Position numbers and translations under genes: made by a program. From NCBI GenBank assembly GCA_002439755.1, contig DJPH01000024.1:977-36577 (forward strand): a DNA stretch of 35,601 bases. Reading direction: 5' to 3'. Shown piece after piece: positions 16,676-25,817 of this stretch. The stretch comes from Prevotellaceae bacterium UBA6417. GTDB lineage: Bacteria; Bacteroidota; Bacteroidia; Bacteroidales; Bacteroidaceae. The notes below the pieces were generated by a model. That model saw nothing but the letters and a program-made list of their open reading frames with translations. It did not search any database and was not told the DNA's origin. Positions within the stretch are counted from its first letter, which is position 1; each line of letters begins with the position of its first letter.

Positions 16676-19600
16676 TCAATGAACCGTTATTTTACGTTTA
16701 CCCACTACATAGATGCCGGGCACCAGGCGCCTTGTCACCCTTTGGCCGGCTCTCAAATGCAGCGGCTCCATCAGTCGTCCGTCCACGGCATAGATGCCCG
16801 TCAGGCAATCCTTGTCGGCCACGATGTTCAGACCGCTTTCATCGGTCCACACGCGCAATCCGTCATCGCTGCCCTTGAGCATGCGCCCAATGGCGTTGAT
16901 GCCGTCGTATGCGCCTATCGCCACATAGCGTTTGGCCCCGGCCTGTGCGGTCAGTCCCGTCAGGTAGCATTCAAACGGCTCTACCGCGCGCATGGCTTTC
17001 ACGAACACACTGCCCGGCAGGTAGGTTTCCCTCCAGGTTTCGTTGTTCAGGGCATACACCGTGTCGGCCTGCGCCACCCGCTCATAGGCCGGGCGCATGG
17101 CAAAGCCCATGCCGGCCGCGGGCCGGGGAACGGCCTGCACTTCCACGTTCTCGGCACTGAATGTCACGTTGCCTGTGATGCAGAATTCCTCTTCATAATC
17201 ATCGCCGTTGGGCATCGCTATGATATAAGGCTCGTTGGCTTTCACTTCCGTGCGTGCCTGCCAACCGTCGGCCCCGAGCCCGGCCAGCCAGAACAGGCCG
17301 TAGCGCGTGCCAAAGTCGCCGTCGCCTTCCATGCCTTTTCCTTCCCGGAAGGGATAGAGCTCCAGCCGGTGTCCTTGCAGGTTAGAGCCTTCGATGCGCT
17401 CCACGTCAAACGGCAATGCCAACGTTTCCCATCCGGCAGCCGTGCCTATACGCGTTTCCTTGCCAAAGGAGCGTGTATAACTTGCCTTCTTGGCTCTAAA
17501 CGCCATGTGAGTGCGCAGTCCGCGCCCGGCGTTGAGCACAAGGTTTTCGGCCGTTGAGCCTGCCACCACATTGTCCCTTCTGTAAACTTCCGTTCCTTCG
17601 GGCACATAGATCAACACGGGCTCTTCACTGCCGAATGTCTCCCGGTCAACGGGCAGCGTGGTGTTCCACACCACTTCCAACAGGTTGGGGCATCCTTTCA
17701 GTATGCCCTCGCCCATGCGCTCGGTGGTAGCACTGAGATAGGCCTCTTCCAAGGTCGTGATGCCGCCCAATGCGCCGTCGGGCAGCACGTTCCACACGCC
17801 GGCGGCCATCGTGCGCGAACGGCTGATGTCCAACACGCGCAGGTGTTTCAGCCCTCTGATGCGCTCCAACTCCTGCTCATCCAGCAAGTAGTCCTTGAGC
17901 ACGAGCCTTTCTACCGCATCGTCATAAACGGGGCGCCTCAGCTCAAACACCGCATCGGCCGTTACGTCCTTTGCCGGCATCACCTCGGGCAGACCCGCCC
18001 ATCCCTTGAAATCATAATAGGGCTTCGAGGGAGCGTTCACGGCCTTGGCGGCCTCAGCGGCCGATGTGCCGTAGGCACACATCACGCTGTCCATGCGCTC
18101 ACCGTCTACTACGAAATAGATTTTATAGCTGTTGATCAAGTATCGCCCGTAAATCCTTACATCGCCCGGCGGCATCACATCGGGCACATCTGCCCAGCCG
18201 CTGAAGATGCTCCCCTCTTTGGTGGGCACGTCGGGCGGCGTTATCGCCGTGCCATAGTCCACACTGTCTTTTCGGTAGACTGCATCGTCCAATACATAAA
18301 CCAGCTCGTAGCGGTTCACCTTAAACCGGGCCGTCACCGTCACATCGGCTGCCGGCATCACCTCGGGCACGCCCTGCCATTCCTCAAAGGTGTGGCCTTC
18401 TTTCACGGGTATGGGCATGGCGGCAACCATTTGCGCCGGTGACGCACCGCAGGCACACACGGCACTGTCGCGGCGCTCGCCGTCAACCACAAAATAGATC
18501 TTATATACGTTGGCCGTCCTACTGCCTGTGACCGTCACATCGCGCGCCGGCATCACTTCGGGCACGCCCGTCCAGCCGCCGAATGTCGACCCCGGTTCGG
18601 CAGGCAGCACATAGGGCACTATGGGCGTACCGCTCAGCAGCGTTTCGGTATACACTGTCACGCCATCAAGCACATAGCTCAGCTTGAAGCCGCGCGCCAC
18701 ATACAGCTGCATCTGTGAACGACTCAGCATTTCATAGGCAGTCATCGCCATCACCACCACACTGTCGCGCCCGGTCACGGCAAACGGCTCTGTATAGACT
18801 TTGCTGTTTGTTGTCGGCAATGTTCCGTCCAGTGTATAGTAGACAGCCGCCCCTTCCACTTCGCTACGGATGCTCACCTTGCCGTCGACATAGGTGATTT
18901 GCGGCTGCGGCAACGGCACCGACAGACACAGCAGGGACACATCGCCGGCTCCGTTGCCGTCGAGCCCGTCACACATCAGGTAATAAGTGCCCTCCTTGGC
19001 TACTTCCAGTGTCGCGCCGGCCTTGACCGATGCTCCGTCAAGTACTTTTACGCGCCTGAAACCTGAATCCATCACCGTGATGCGCACCGATTTATCGGCC
19101 TTGACAACCATGCTGCCTGCAGACAAGTCGATCCGCCGCACAAAGATGCTGTCGGTCTCATTGCCGCTCACGACACATGTCTTGTTCGGCAGCATGGCCG
19201 GGACATTCACAAGTCTTGTCGGCTTAGCGTCCACTTCGCAGGTATCCGTGGCCCATTCGTTGCTGCCCATGCGGTAGGCAAAACAAAATGCCGCATTCTT
19301 TTTGGCAGCTATCAGCAGGCGTTGCTCACGCCACACATCGCCGCCTTCCACATACCCCTCGTGTGCATAAAGCCCCACCGTCATGCCGTCGTCCAACTTT
19401 TTGCCCGGCAGGATCAGCGAGTCGGGCAAGTCTGTCGTCAGGTTCTTCAATACGAAGTTCTGCGTCGGTTCAACCTCCACCGTATCCATGCGCGCGCCCT
19501 TCATGCCATAGGCATAGGCCGTGATGCGGTCTTCGTTCTCCATCATCGGCTTGTAAAAGTAACGTCTGAAAGCCGACACGGTTTCCTTGCCTGCCTTGAC

Positions 19601-20398
19601 GGCAAACGTCAGGGTATGCATTCCGCGCCGCAGGTTGTCCGTGGCCAGCGTTAGGTCTACGGTTCCGTCGGTCATCGTACCGCTCACGCGGTGGGTATCG
19701 TCGTCATCAAACCAGTATTCATACGAACACTCTCCCAATACGCCCGAGTGATAGAAGTAGCGCGAAAAGCCCGATACGGTTTCCTCGCCGGCCTTTGCAG
19801 CAAAGTTCAGACGGTGAATGCCCGGCTGCAGCTTCGATGCATCTATCTCTAAATCTATCATGCTACTGTCGGAAACCGTGCCGCTTTTGCGACCGGCATA
19901 ATCCTCATCTATCCAATATTCATACGAGCACGTGCCCAATACGCCCGAGTGGTAAAAGTAGCGCGAGAAACCCGATACTGCCTCGTTGCCGGCCAGTGCC
20001 GCAAAGTTCAGCCGGTGGATGCCTGGCTGCAGCTTCGATGCATCTATCTCTAAATTTATCACACCGACGTTGGTTGCCGCACCGCTCTTGCGGGCGGCGT
20101 AATCCTCATTTATCCAATATTCGTACGAACACGCGCCCTTCACACCCGAATGGTAAAAATAGCGTGCCAAAGCCGGTGCATAAGCACTGTCTTTGGCCAC
20201 CGGCACTATCGTCAAACGGTGGATGCCGCTCGCCAAGGCCGATGCATCGAGTTCCGCCACGATGCTATCGGCGGTCTGCGCCACAAACACCTTCGCGTCA
20301 TCGGCCGTATCAAACCAATAATAGTAGCCCATGATGTCCTGCGCGGCGACATTCAGGCCGCACAGAAAAACCATCAGGAGCCATCTGATTCTTTTCAT
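16676..20398 (-). CDS. Large surface protein: four N-terminal repeats, chitobiase-C-like domain, four InlB-type repeats, LRR-like part, sorting-like tail
   Basis: A 1240-residue secreted protein. Signal peptide 1-20 (L-N-V-A-A-Q). Then four copies of a ~66-residue unit (about 25-283) built around S-Y-E-Y-W-I-D-E-D-Y and R-Y-F-Y-H-S-G-V. Residues about 500-568 resemble the C-terminal domain of chitobiase/beta-hexosaminidase (Y-Y-T-L-D-G-T-L-P-T-T). Four InlB B-repeat/Flg_new-like units follow (about 571-820), each with G-W-x-G-V-P-E-V-M-P-x-x-D-V-T. A leucine-rich stretch (L-K-H-L-R-V-L-D-I-S) and a C-terminal region ending G-I-Y-V-V-G-K-R-K-I-T-V-H resemble the tail of the protein at 1-744. 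Probably an adhesin-like surface protein. The ATG at 20398 starts the signal peptide; an in-frame ATG 33 bases upstream does not. Confidence 0.82.
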   Translation of the reverse strand: MKRIRWLLMVFLCGLNVAAQDIMGYYYWFDTADDAKVFVAQTADSIVAELDASALASGIHRLTIVPVAKDSAYAPALARYFYHSGVKGACSYEYWINEDYAARKSGAATNVGVINLEIDASKLQPGIHRLNFAALAGNEAVSGFSRYFYHSGVLGTCSYEYWIDEDYAGRKSGTVSDSSMIDLEIDASKLQPGIHRLNFAAKAGEETVSGFSRYFYHSGVLGECSYEYWFDDDDTHRVSGTMTDGTVDLTLATDNLRRGMHTLTFAVKAGKETVSAFRRYFYKPMMENEDRITAYAYGMKGARMDTVEVEPTQNFVLKNLTTDLPDSLILPGKKLDDGMTVGLYAHEGYVEGGDVWREQRLLIAAKKNAAFCFAYRMGSNEWATDTCEVDAKPTRLVNVPAMLPNKTCVVSGNETDSIFVRRIDLSAGSMVVKADKSVRITVMDSGFRRVKVLDGASVKAGATLEVAKEGTYYLMCDGLDGNGAGDVSLLCLSVPLPQPQITYVDGKVSIRSEVEGAAVYYTLDGTLPTTNSKVYTEPFAVTGRDSVVVMAMTAYEMLSRSQMQLYVARGFKLSYVLDGVTVYTETLLSGTPIVPYVLPAEPGSTFGGWTGVPEVMPARDVTVTGSRTANVYKIYFVVDGERRDSAVCACGASPAQMVAAMPIPVKEGHTFEEWQGVPEVMPAADVTVTARFKVNRYELVYVLDDAVYRKDSVDYGTAITPPDVPTKEGSIFSGWADVPDVMPPGDVRIYGRYLINSYKIYFVVDGERMDSVMCAYGTSAAEAAKAVNAPSKPYYDFKGWAGLPEVMPAKDVTADAVFELRRPVYDDAVERLVLKDYLLDEQELERIRGLKHLRVLDISRSRTMAAGVWNVLPDGALGGITTLEEAYLSATTERMGEGILKGCPNLLEVVWNTTLPVDRETFGSEEPVLIYVPEGTEVYRRDNVVAGSTAENLVLNAGRGLRTHMAFRAKKASYTRSFGKETRIGTAAGWETLALPFDVERIEGSNLQGHRLELYPFREGKGMEGDGDFGTRYGLFWLAGLGADGWQARTEVKANEPYIIAMPNGDDYEEEFCITGNVTFSAENVEVQAVPRPAAGMGFAMRPAYERVAQADTVYALNNETWRETYLPGSVFVKAMRAVEPFECYLTGLTAQAGAKRYVAIGAYDGINAIGRMLKGSDDGLRVWTDESGLNIVADKDCLTGIYAVDGRLMEPLHLRAGQRVTRRLVPGIYVVGKRKITVH
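19740..20160 (-). repeat. Tandem ~198-base repeats inside the large surface-protein gene
   Basis: The middle copies of the 66-residue unit are nearly identical at the DNA level. For example, the stretch near 19815-19861 recurs near 20013-20059 with only a few changes, 198 bases apart. Homologous recombination between copies would add or remove whole units in frame. Confidence 0.65.
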
Positions 20399-20417
20399 CT
20401 CTTGGAATCTTGTGCCG

Positions 20418-21452
20418 TTACTTGTTGCCAACGCTTATCTCCACATTTACTTTCAGTTTGCCGTTCTCCGTTCGAGCGGCCACGGTCTTCTTCGTGATAT
20501 GCGGATAGCTCACGGACGGATCGTACGAATAGTCGCCGCCATAGATGCCCACCTGCCGGCCGTCGGCACCTAAATACTTGGCTTTGGCCTCATCGGTCAG
20601 CTCAAAAGTCTCTTCGGTGGTATAAGTTCCCGTATAGCTTTTGAACACGGTCGATATGCTGTCGTAGGGTAAACTTATGTTCGTCGAACTAGTTTGGTTT
20701 CCCAATGTATCATTATTTCCTCTATGAAGTACCAAACAATTGTTCAAAGCTACTCTTGAATCAAAGTCAGAAGCCAGATAGTAGTCACTAACAAAGATAC
20801 AATTGTACATATTCGTCATGCCTCCAACGTCGTTTAACATTCGCACATATCTGTCTGGATATGATATAAGGCAGTTATTGAATTCCGCTTGCCAACTGTT
20901 TCCTTGTCCACAATCCATAAAAATCGAATTGAAGGCTGTAAACTTGGATTCGTTATTCACTGCCCAATCTTCCATCCTGCACTGTATAAAAATATTGTCG
21001 TTCAGATAGGTATCCCCAGCTTCTCCGCTTGAAGTATACTTTTTAAACCGGCACCTTGTGAAGGTCTTCTTAACGGGATTGGCGCTAAACGTTGTACGGA
21101 AGTAGATGCCCTCCACATCGAGCTTTGCACTGCTTTTCAGTGTCGTGTTATCGCTTTGCACTGTGGTGCCCGTTCCGCTGTCCATTCCCGCTCCGCGTAT
21201 TAGGATGTTGGGCATGTTGCTGACATCGAAATCGGAAGGTGCTTCAAACACGCCCGACGAAAGGGTGAGCGAACAGGGCGAATCGTCCTGTCCCCAGGCC
21301 TTGATGGAATCGACAGCCTCGACCAGTGATTTCACGCCGTAGAAAACCTTGATGCCTTTGCTCGATTTCAAAACTGTTGTCGGCAGATCCTGTGCCGATG
21401 CTCCCATGGCTGCCATCAGGCAGCAAAAGAAAAACATAATTGTCTTTTTCAT
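20418..21452 (-). CDS. Secreted protein, probably a right-handed parallel beta-helix
   Basis: A 344-residue protein with a signal peptide ending G-A-S-A-Q-D at about residue 22. From about 75 to 280 it has short strands alternating with Asn/Cys turns (I-L-I-R-G-A-G, L-D-V-E-G-I-Y-F-R, F-T-R-C-R-F, N-I-F-I-Q-C-R, A-F-N-S-I-F-M-D-C, F-N-N-C-L-I, M-Y-N-C-I-F-V-S, L-N-N-C-L-V-L). This rhythm is typical of pectate-lyase-like beta-helices. No catalytic motif is seen, so binding or structural function is as likely as an enzyme. An in-frame ATG at 21638 would add 62 residues before the signal peptide and is rejected. It lies 19 bases before the large repeat protein and 190 bases after the FN3 lipoprotein. 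Confidence 0.72.
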   Translation of the reverse strand: MKKTIMFFFCCLMAAMGASAQDLPTTVLKSSKGIKVFYGVKSLVEAVDSIKAWGQDDSPCSLTLSSGVFEAPSDFDVSNMPNILIRGAGMDSGTGTTVQSDNTTLKSSAKLDVEGIYFRTTFSANPVKKTFTRCRFKKYTSSGEAGDTYLNDNIFIQCRMEDWAVNNESKFTAFNSIFMDCGQGNSWQAEFNNCLISYPDRYVRMLNDVGGMTNMYNCIFVSDYYLASDFDSRVALNNCLVLHRGNNDTLGNQTSSTNISLPYDSISTVFKSYTGTYTTEETFELTDEAKAKYLGADGRQVGIYGGDYSYDPSVSYPHITKKTVAARTENGKLKVNVEISVGNK

Positions 21453-21642
21453 CTTATTCTTTTTTGTTTTTGATTGTTGTTTGTGTTGTTGTGCCTTCTC
21501 TGATAAAGGCCGTGGATATTTCTGCAGGCAACGGGAATTTATTCGCTGCGCCGGAGACTGAAAACACAAGGCTCGAAAACGGATTTGCAGCCCAAAAAAA
21601 TGCTGTGTCTCCCGTTGGTCTTGCCGGTTGTCCGGCAAAGCC
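21453..21642. other. 190-base gap inside the minus-strand cluster
   Basis: The only sizeable gap in the twelve-gene cluster. It has a short hairpin beside the upstream gene's stop but no convincing TAnnTTTG box on the minus strand. It may separate two transcripts or hold a processing site; the sequence does not decide. Confidence 0.4.
21621..21638 (-). terminator. Short G+C-rich hairpin after the FN3 lipoprotein gene
   Basis: TTGCCGG (21621-21627) and CCGGCAA (21632-21638) form a perfect 7-bp stem with a 4-base loop, 4 bases past the stop codon. On the minus strand a T7 run comes only about 20 bases later, so it may be an attenuator or partial terminator rather than a full one. Confidence 0.3.
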
Positions 21643-23262
21643 TCATTCCTCTGCCGGATATTCTATATCACCGCCCGAGGGCGTGCGCTTCAATGTGGTA
21701 AAAGTTTTTGTTTCGCCATAGGCCACTCCGGCCTCATTGCGTACGTAGGCGCGATAATGGTAGGTAGAAGCCGACCGGAGCGAAGCAAGCTCCAGTCTGA
21801 AAGCGTCACCTTCGGCTGCCTGATGGGCTGTCTCTATGGTCGGAGTCCCGTCGGTGAGGCTCCAACAGAAGCCCCGCTCCATGACAGTGCCGTCGCCCAC
21901 GTCATCGACCGTGGCCGTCAGAACTGCCCCCGAGGCGGTAACCGCCGAAGCATTGCCGGTCGATACCGTTGCCAACGCCACAGGCAGGGTGACCAGCTCG
22001 CGTACATCGCCATAGAAGATGGTGCCGGCATAGTCGGCGAACGGACGGTAGCGCACCCTCGAAGAAGGTTTCTGACCGGTCAGAAGATAAGAAAACTCCG
22101 TATCGTTGCCACTGACCAGCACATGACTGTCGGTAACGGTAGGCAGCGCATCGCCGGTGGTCCAGCAAAAACCGCGCGACTTGACGGTCAAAGCATTGCC
22201 GAGCGTCATTGAGGCACGAAGGCGGGCCTGCGTGCGGCCAATGTCGGCGGCCCCGGCTGTAAGCAGACTGATGCCGTATTCAAGGCGATAGACGGCCACA
22301 GGCCCGTAGGCGTAACCCTCACCGTTGCGTGCATAGGCACGTATGTAGTAGTCGCGTTGCGCCTGCACATCAGGCAAGACAGCTTCCATGCGGTCGCCTA
22401 CGGAAACGGGCAGCACCAAATCGTCAACGGTGGGTTCGCTCTGCTCGCGACTGTAGCAGAAGCCGCATTCGGTGACCGAACCGGTGCCGTGAGACAGAAG
22501 CCGTGCCGAAAGGCGCACGGAGAGCAACGTGGTGTCGCTGAAGGCCACCGACGAGAGCGACGGCAGGTCGGTTTGCGGCAGTGTGACCACCGCATTGGCA
22601 CTGCGGCCGAAAACATCGTTGGACACACCGACGGCACAAATCACATAGGTGCACGAAGGGCGCAGGTCGATGATGCCGGTCTGCAGGGATGGCGAGAAAA
22701 TGAACACCACACCGGGTTGCCCGAGCGACAGTTCGGCCTCAGCATCGTCGGTTTCCTTGTAGAGAAAACCACAAACGGTCAGATCGGAACCACCGTTGTC
22801 AAGCAGTTGCGACGACACGCGTAGCGAAGTGAAACCCTGCACCTCAACCACCGGTGGCGCAAAGACAGGACCGTCGAGCAGAAGGGAGGTAAACTTGCGT
22901 ATGTCGCTGCGCACTGTGCTGTAACCGCTCGAAACATAGGCACAATAGTAATAGTCGCGGCCGGCTTCAAGGCCGGTCAGGGTATAGGAGAAACCTCCTT
23001 CGGACACGGGCGATGGCAAAGACATGGTCTGAGCATCGGCCATAGACGGAAACGCAGACAGCAGGAAGCCGCATTCATGGATAACGCGCCCTTCGGGGTT
23101 GTTGACGGTTGCATGAAGCGTGGCACCGAAACGAGTCACGCCATCGGCATTGCCCGCCTGCAAGCCGGGAGCCTGCCTGAGGCCGTTCATATCATCGGAA
23201 CAGGCCGCAAGCAGAAACACCGACAGTGCGTACAAACTATAATAAAATAACAATCGCTTCAT
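21643..23262 (-). CDS. Surface lipoprotein with five fibronectin-III-like modules (paralogue B)
   Basis: A 539-residue lipoprotein. Signal peptide with lipobox L-L-A-A-C near residue 21, followed by S-D-D, the acidic surface-export signal of Bacteroidetes. Five modules of roughly 90-100 residues follow, each marked by G-F-L/C-x-S/T/K early and Y-Y-x-R/C-A-Y-x-x-N/S-x-G near the end (for example C-G-F-C-Y-S and Y-Y-I-R-A-Y-A-R-N-G-E-G-Y-A-Y-G). This pattern is common in Bacteroidales FN3-like surface proteins. It is a paralogue of the next gene upstream, 3 bases away, sharing the start S-D-D-x-x-G-L-R-x-A-P-G; the pair came from a tandem duplication. A binding or display role is likely; the ligand is unknown. 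Confidence 0.82.
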   Translation of the reverse strand: MKRLLFYYSLYALSVFLLAACSDDMNGLRQAPGLQAGNADGVTRFGATLHATVNNPEGRVIHECGFLLSAFPSMADAQTMSLPSPVSEGGFSYTLTGLEAGRDYYYCAYVSSGYSTVRSDIRKFTSLLLDGPVFAPPVVEVQGFTSLRVSSQLLDNGGSDLTVCGFLYKETDDAEAELSLGQPGVVFIFSPSLQTGIIDLRPSCTYVICAVGVSNDVFGRSANAVVTLPQTDLPSLSSVAFSDTTLLSVRLSARLLSHGTGSVTECGFCYSREQSEPTVDDLVLPVSVGDRMEAVLPDVQAQRDYYIRAYARNGEGYAYGPVAVYRLEYGISLLTAGAADIGRTQARLRASMTLGNALTVKSRGFCWTTGDALPTVTDSHVLVSGNDTEFSYLLTGQKPSSRVRYRPFADYAGTIFYGDVRELVTLPVALATVSTGNASAVTASGAVLTATVDDVGDGTVMERGFCWSLTDGTPTIETAHQAAEGDAFRLELASLRSASTYHYRAYVRNEAGVAYGETKTFTTLKRTPSGGDIEYPAEE

Positions 23263-23265
23263 GGC

Positions 23266-24924
23266 TTAATGGGAATTTCGCGTCAGCACCACCTCATAAA
23301 CATTATTGGTGCTGCCGAGCGTATTAGAATTGATGACCCAATCGCGGACAGTACCTGTAAGGCGTGTGGGATAGGCCGCATCGTCGAGCGTGCATTGGAA
23401 ATCCTGTCCGGAATTGACATCACGCGAGGCAATGGTGAAGGCGTTGGCACGCAAATCGGTACCACTGACACTCCAAGAAGAGGAGATGTAGTCGAGAGCA
23501 GATGACGTGAACGTGCCGTCGCTATTGAAGGTAACGGTATAGTCTTTGTAATAGATCTGTCCGAGACGGTCGGTATGCTCTTCGCGGCAATTCCACGTGC
23601 CGACCATAGCGGCCACGGTGCCGGCGGCACCGGAAAGGGTGGTAAACGTCCGGACTTCGCCATAAGCAATGCCACGGGCGCTCTCGGCAAAAGCCCGATA
23701 ATAGTAGGTGGTTTCGGGGCGGAGCGACGAGAGAGTATAGCTGAACCCGTCGGCCGACGAAGAAACAACGGCATTGTTGTCGGTGATGGTAGGAAGGCTG
23801 TTATCAGCACTCCAGCAGAAGCCCACCGACTTGACGGCACCGGTGTTGTTGAACGCTATGGCACCGGCAACGGTTGCCGAAGCGGCCGTCACATCGGTGG
23901 CATCGCCGGTTTTCACCACGAGGCCATTCATAATGGTCAGCGTCGAAACGGGGCCATAGGCATAGCCCCCGGTGTTTTTGGCAAAGGCACGTACATAGTA
24001 GGTCTCGCCCGCCTGAAGATTTGAAAGAACCGCCCGAAGATTTGCCCCCGTGTTGTTGTCGCGGACGACATGGCCCACGACCGTGGGTTCGGACTTTTCA
24101 AGACTGTAGCAGAAGCCACGCTCCACGATGTCGGACGAACCCGGAGAAAGCAATCGGGCGGAAACATGTACAGAGGAATTGGTGGTGTCGCTGAAAGCCA
24201 CGGCGGAAAGAACGGGAAGTTCGGTGGCAGGAATTACGATAACGGCTGTCGGGCTATAGCCGAAGTGACTGCCGGAAAGCCCCATGGCACAAACCATATA
24301 CGATTTGCCGGGCTGCAGATCGGTGAGCGTGATTTTCAAGTCGGGCGAAGAGATGAAGGTGACACCGTTGCCGCCGAAAGAAAGGGTTTCATCGCCGTCT
24401 TGACCGGCATATTCCTTATAAAGAAAACCGCACATGGACAGGGAAGAACCGCCGTCATCGAGCAATTGGGCAGAGACATCGGCTGAAGAGACACCCGAAA
24501 GGGAAACCTGGACATCCGAAAAGACCGGAGTGCCTTTCAACGCGGTGGTAAACTCGCACACAGTGCTCCTCGCCGTGCTGTAGCCGCTCGACGCATAGGT
24601 GCAATAGTAGTATTTGCGGCCGGCTTCGAGATTTTCGAGCTTCAATGAGAAGTCACCGTCGGACACAGGCGACGGAAGGGATAGGGTCTGACAGTCGGCC
24701 ATAGACGGTGATGTGGAATAGAGAAAGCCGCAGGCACGGATGGTGCGGCCTTCGGCATTAAGCAAGCTGCCGTTGAGCGTGGCTTCGGTACGGGTAACGG
24801 CGGTTGCCCCCAGGGCTTCGACGCCTGGAGCCCGGCGCAAGCCGCTCAAATCGTCGGAACAGGCAACAGACAGCAACGGCAACAGCAATAAAAGCGGACG
24901 CAGAAAGATTTTGCAGGAATTCAT
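23266..24924 (-). CDS. Surface lipoprotein with four FN3-like modules and a C-terminal lipocalin-like domain (paralogue A)
   Basis: A 552-residue lipoprotein. Lipobox L-S-V-A-C near residue 22, followed by S-D-D. Four FN3-like modules as in the following gene (C-G-F-L-Y-S, C-G-F-L-Y-K, R-G-F-C-Y-S, V-G-F-C-W-S with matching Y-Y-x-R-A-F/Y ends) cover about 35-435. The last ~110 residues differ: M-V-G-T-W-N-C, V-T-F-N-S-D-G-T-F-T-S and S-S-W-S-V-S-G resemble the small lipocalin-like beta-barrel of Bacteroidales exported proteins. The ATG at 24924 begins the signal peptide; an in-frame ATG at 25083 lies inside the previous gene and gives a signal-less start, so it is rejected. Gaps are 25 bases upstream and 3 bases downstream. 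Confidence 0.82.
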   Translation of the reverse strand: MNSCKIFLRPLLLLLPLLSVACSDDLSGLRRAPGVEALGATAVTRTEATLNGSLLNAEGRTIRACGFLYSTSPSMADCQTLSLPSPVSDGDFSLKLENLEAGRKYYYCTYASSGYSTARSTVCEFTTALKGTPVFSDVQVSLSGVSSADVSAQLLDDGGSSLSMCGFLYKEYAGQDGDETLSFGGNGVTFISSPDLKITLTDLQPGKSYMVCAMGLSGSHFGYSPTAVIVIPATELPVLSAVAFSDTTNSSVHVSARLLSPGSSDIVERGFCYSLEKSEPTVVGHVVRDNNTGANLRAVLSNLQAGETYYVRAFAKNTGGYAYGPVSTLTIMNGLVVKTGDATDVTAASATVAGAIAFNNTGAVKSVGFCWSADNSLPTITDNNAVVSSSADGFSYTLSSLRPETTYYYRAFAESARGIAYGEVRTFTTLSGAAGTVAAMVGTWNCREEHTDRLGQIYYKDYTVTFNSDGTFTSSALDYISSSWSVSGTDLRANAFTIASRDVNSGQDFQCTLDDAAYPTRLTGTVRDWVINSNTLGSTNNVYEVVLTRNSH

Positions 24925-24949
24925 GGCATGAACGTTTTGATAATGACGA

Positions 24950-25798
24950 TTAAAACATGAATCCCACGCCGATGACGGCCTCCCAATACTTGAACCGGCA
25001 CGACTGGACACCACCGCTGACGGCAATGTTGTTGATGCGCCCGACAAGGCCGAGCTCGGTTTCGATGCCCTTGCAGCTGGCATCGATGTTCTTGGCCGGC
25101 TGTCCTTCGGAGGTTTCCCAAATCATGTTGCGGTTGCCATAACCTGCACCGGCGTAAAGGTAAAGGGGATTGGCAAGGCGGCAGAGCGCACCTCCCGTAA
25201 CGGCAAAACGGCTCTTCTGAGTGTTGCCGCTGAACCAGATTTCTTCGCCCGACGGCACAAGCAGCCCCTGGCCGGTACATTCGAGCGTATTGGAAAGGGA
25301 ATGGAAGTCGGAATGAGCCTTGATGTAGCCGCCGAATTTTTTGACGAGCCCCACCATGGCTCCGAACGAGGTGTTTTTGCCCAACGCCACAACGGGCATG
25401 ACCAGGGTGCGCACTTTGTCGCGGTCGATGGCGATGACCAGTTCATAGTCTTTGCCCGATTGCAGCAATTGGGGAAACTCGTAGGTGAAACTGCCGTAGC
25501 GGGCATTCTTGATGGTGATGTCGGAGGCTCCGGGACGCAGGTAGACAATGGCTTCGCCGACCTTGTAGTCGACTTCGCCCTCAATTTTTCCTTCGAAGGC
25601 AAAAGAGCGCGATTCGGGAATGGCCACATGCAAACGGGCACAAGGCTTGCCGGTAACGGCTTTGTCGATGCGCTGCGTGGCGGCCATTTTGCCTTCGATG
25701 GAGTTGAGCACGCGAAGCGGTCTTTTTACTTTCAATGTCTGGGCGCCGGCTGCCACATATAGCAGACAGGCGGCAAATAAGAGACAGAATCTTTTCAT
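24950..25798 (-). CDS. Outer-membrane beta-barrel protein with an N-terminal PEGA-like region
   Basis: A 282-residue protein. Signal peptide 1-20 (A-A-G-A-Q). Residues about 50-125 (P-E-S-R-S-F-A-F-E-G, E-V-D-Y-K-V-G-E-A-I-V-Y-L, K-D-Y-E-L-V-I) resemble the PEGA-like beta domain found in Bacteroidales envelope proteins. The C-terminal half alternates Gly and aromatic residues (L-Y-L-Y-A-G-A-G-Y-G) and ends in V-I-G-V-G-F-M-F, with the terminal Phe expected for an outer-membrane barrel. So it probably sits in the outer membrane with a periplasmic domain. It is the fifth gene of the cluster, 19 bases after the NTF2-like gene. It could link inner-membrane signalling to the surface lipoproteins (inference). 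Confidence 0.65.
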   Translation of the reverse strand: MKRFCLLFAACLLYVAAGAQTLKVKRPLRVLNSIEGKMAATQRIDKAVTGKPCARLHVAIPESRSFAFEGKIEGEVDYKVGEAIVYLRPGASDITIKNARYGSFTYEFPQLLQSGKDYELVIAIDRDKVRTLVMPVVALGKNTSFGAMVGLVKKFGGYIKAHSDFHSLSNTLECTGQGLLVPSGEEIWFSGNTQKSRFAVTGGALCRLANPLYLYAGAGYGNRNMIWETSEGQPAKNIDASCKGIETELGLVGRINNIAVSGGVQSCRFKYWEAVIGVGFMF

Positions 25799-25817
25799 GG
25801 GTTATGGATGGTTTGTT

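Noticed and set aside
16679..17557. 292-codon open frame on the plus strand
   Set aside because: Antisense to the conserved C-terminal region of the large surface protein; His/Pro/Arg-rich translation typical of a shadow frame in G+C-rich DNA.
19740..20160. Regular repeats that could suggest a CRISPR array
   Set aside because: The repeats are ~198 bases, in frame and part of a protein with a signal peptide; no short repeat/spacer pattern or cas gene is present.
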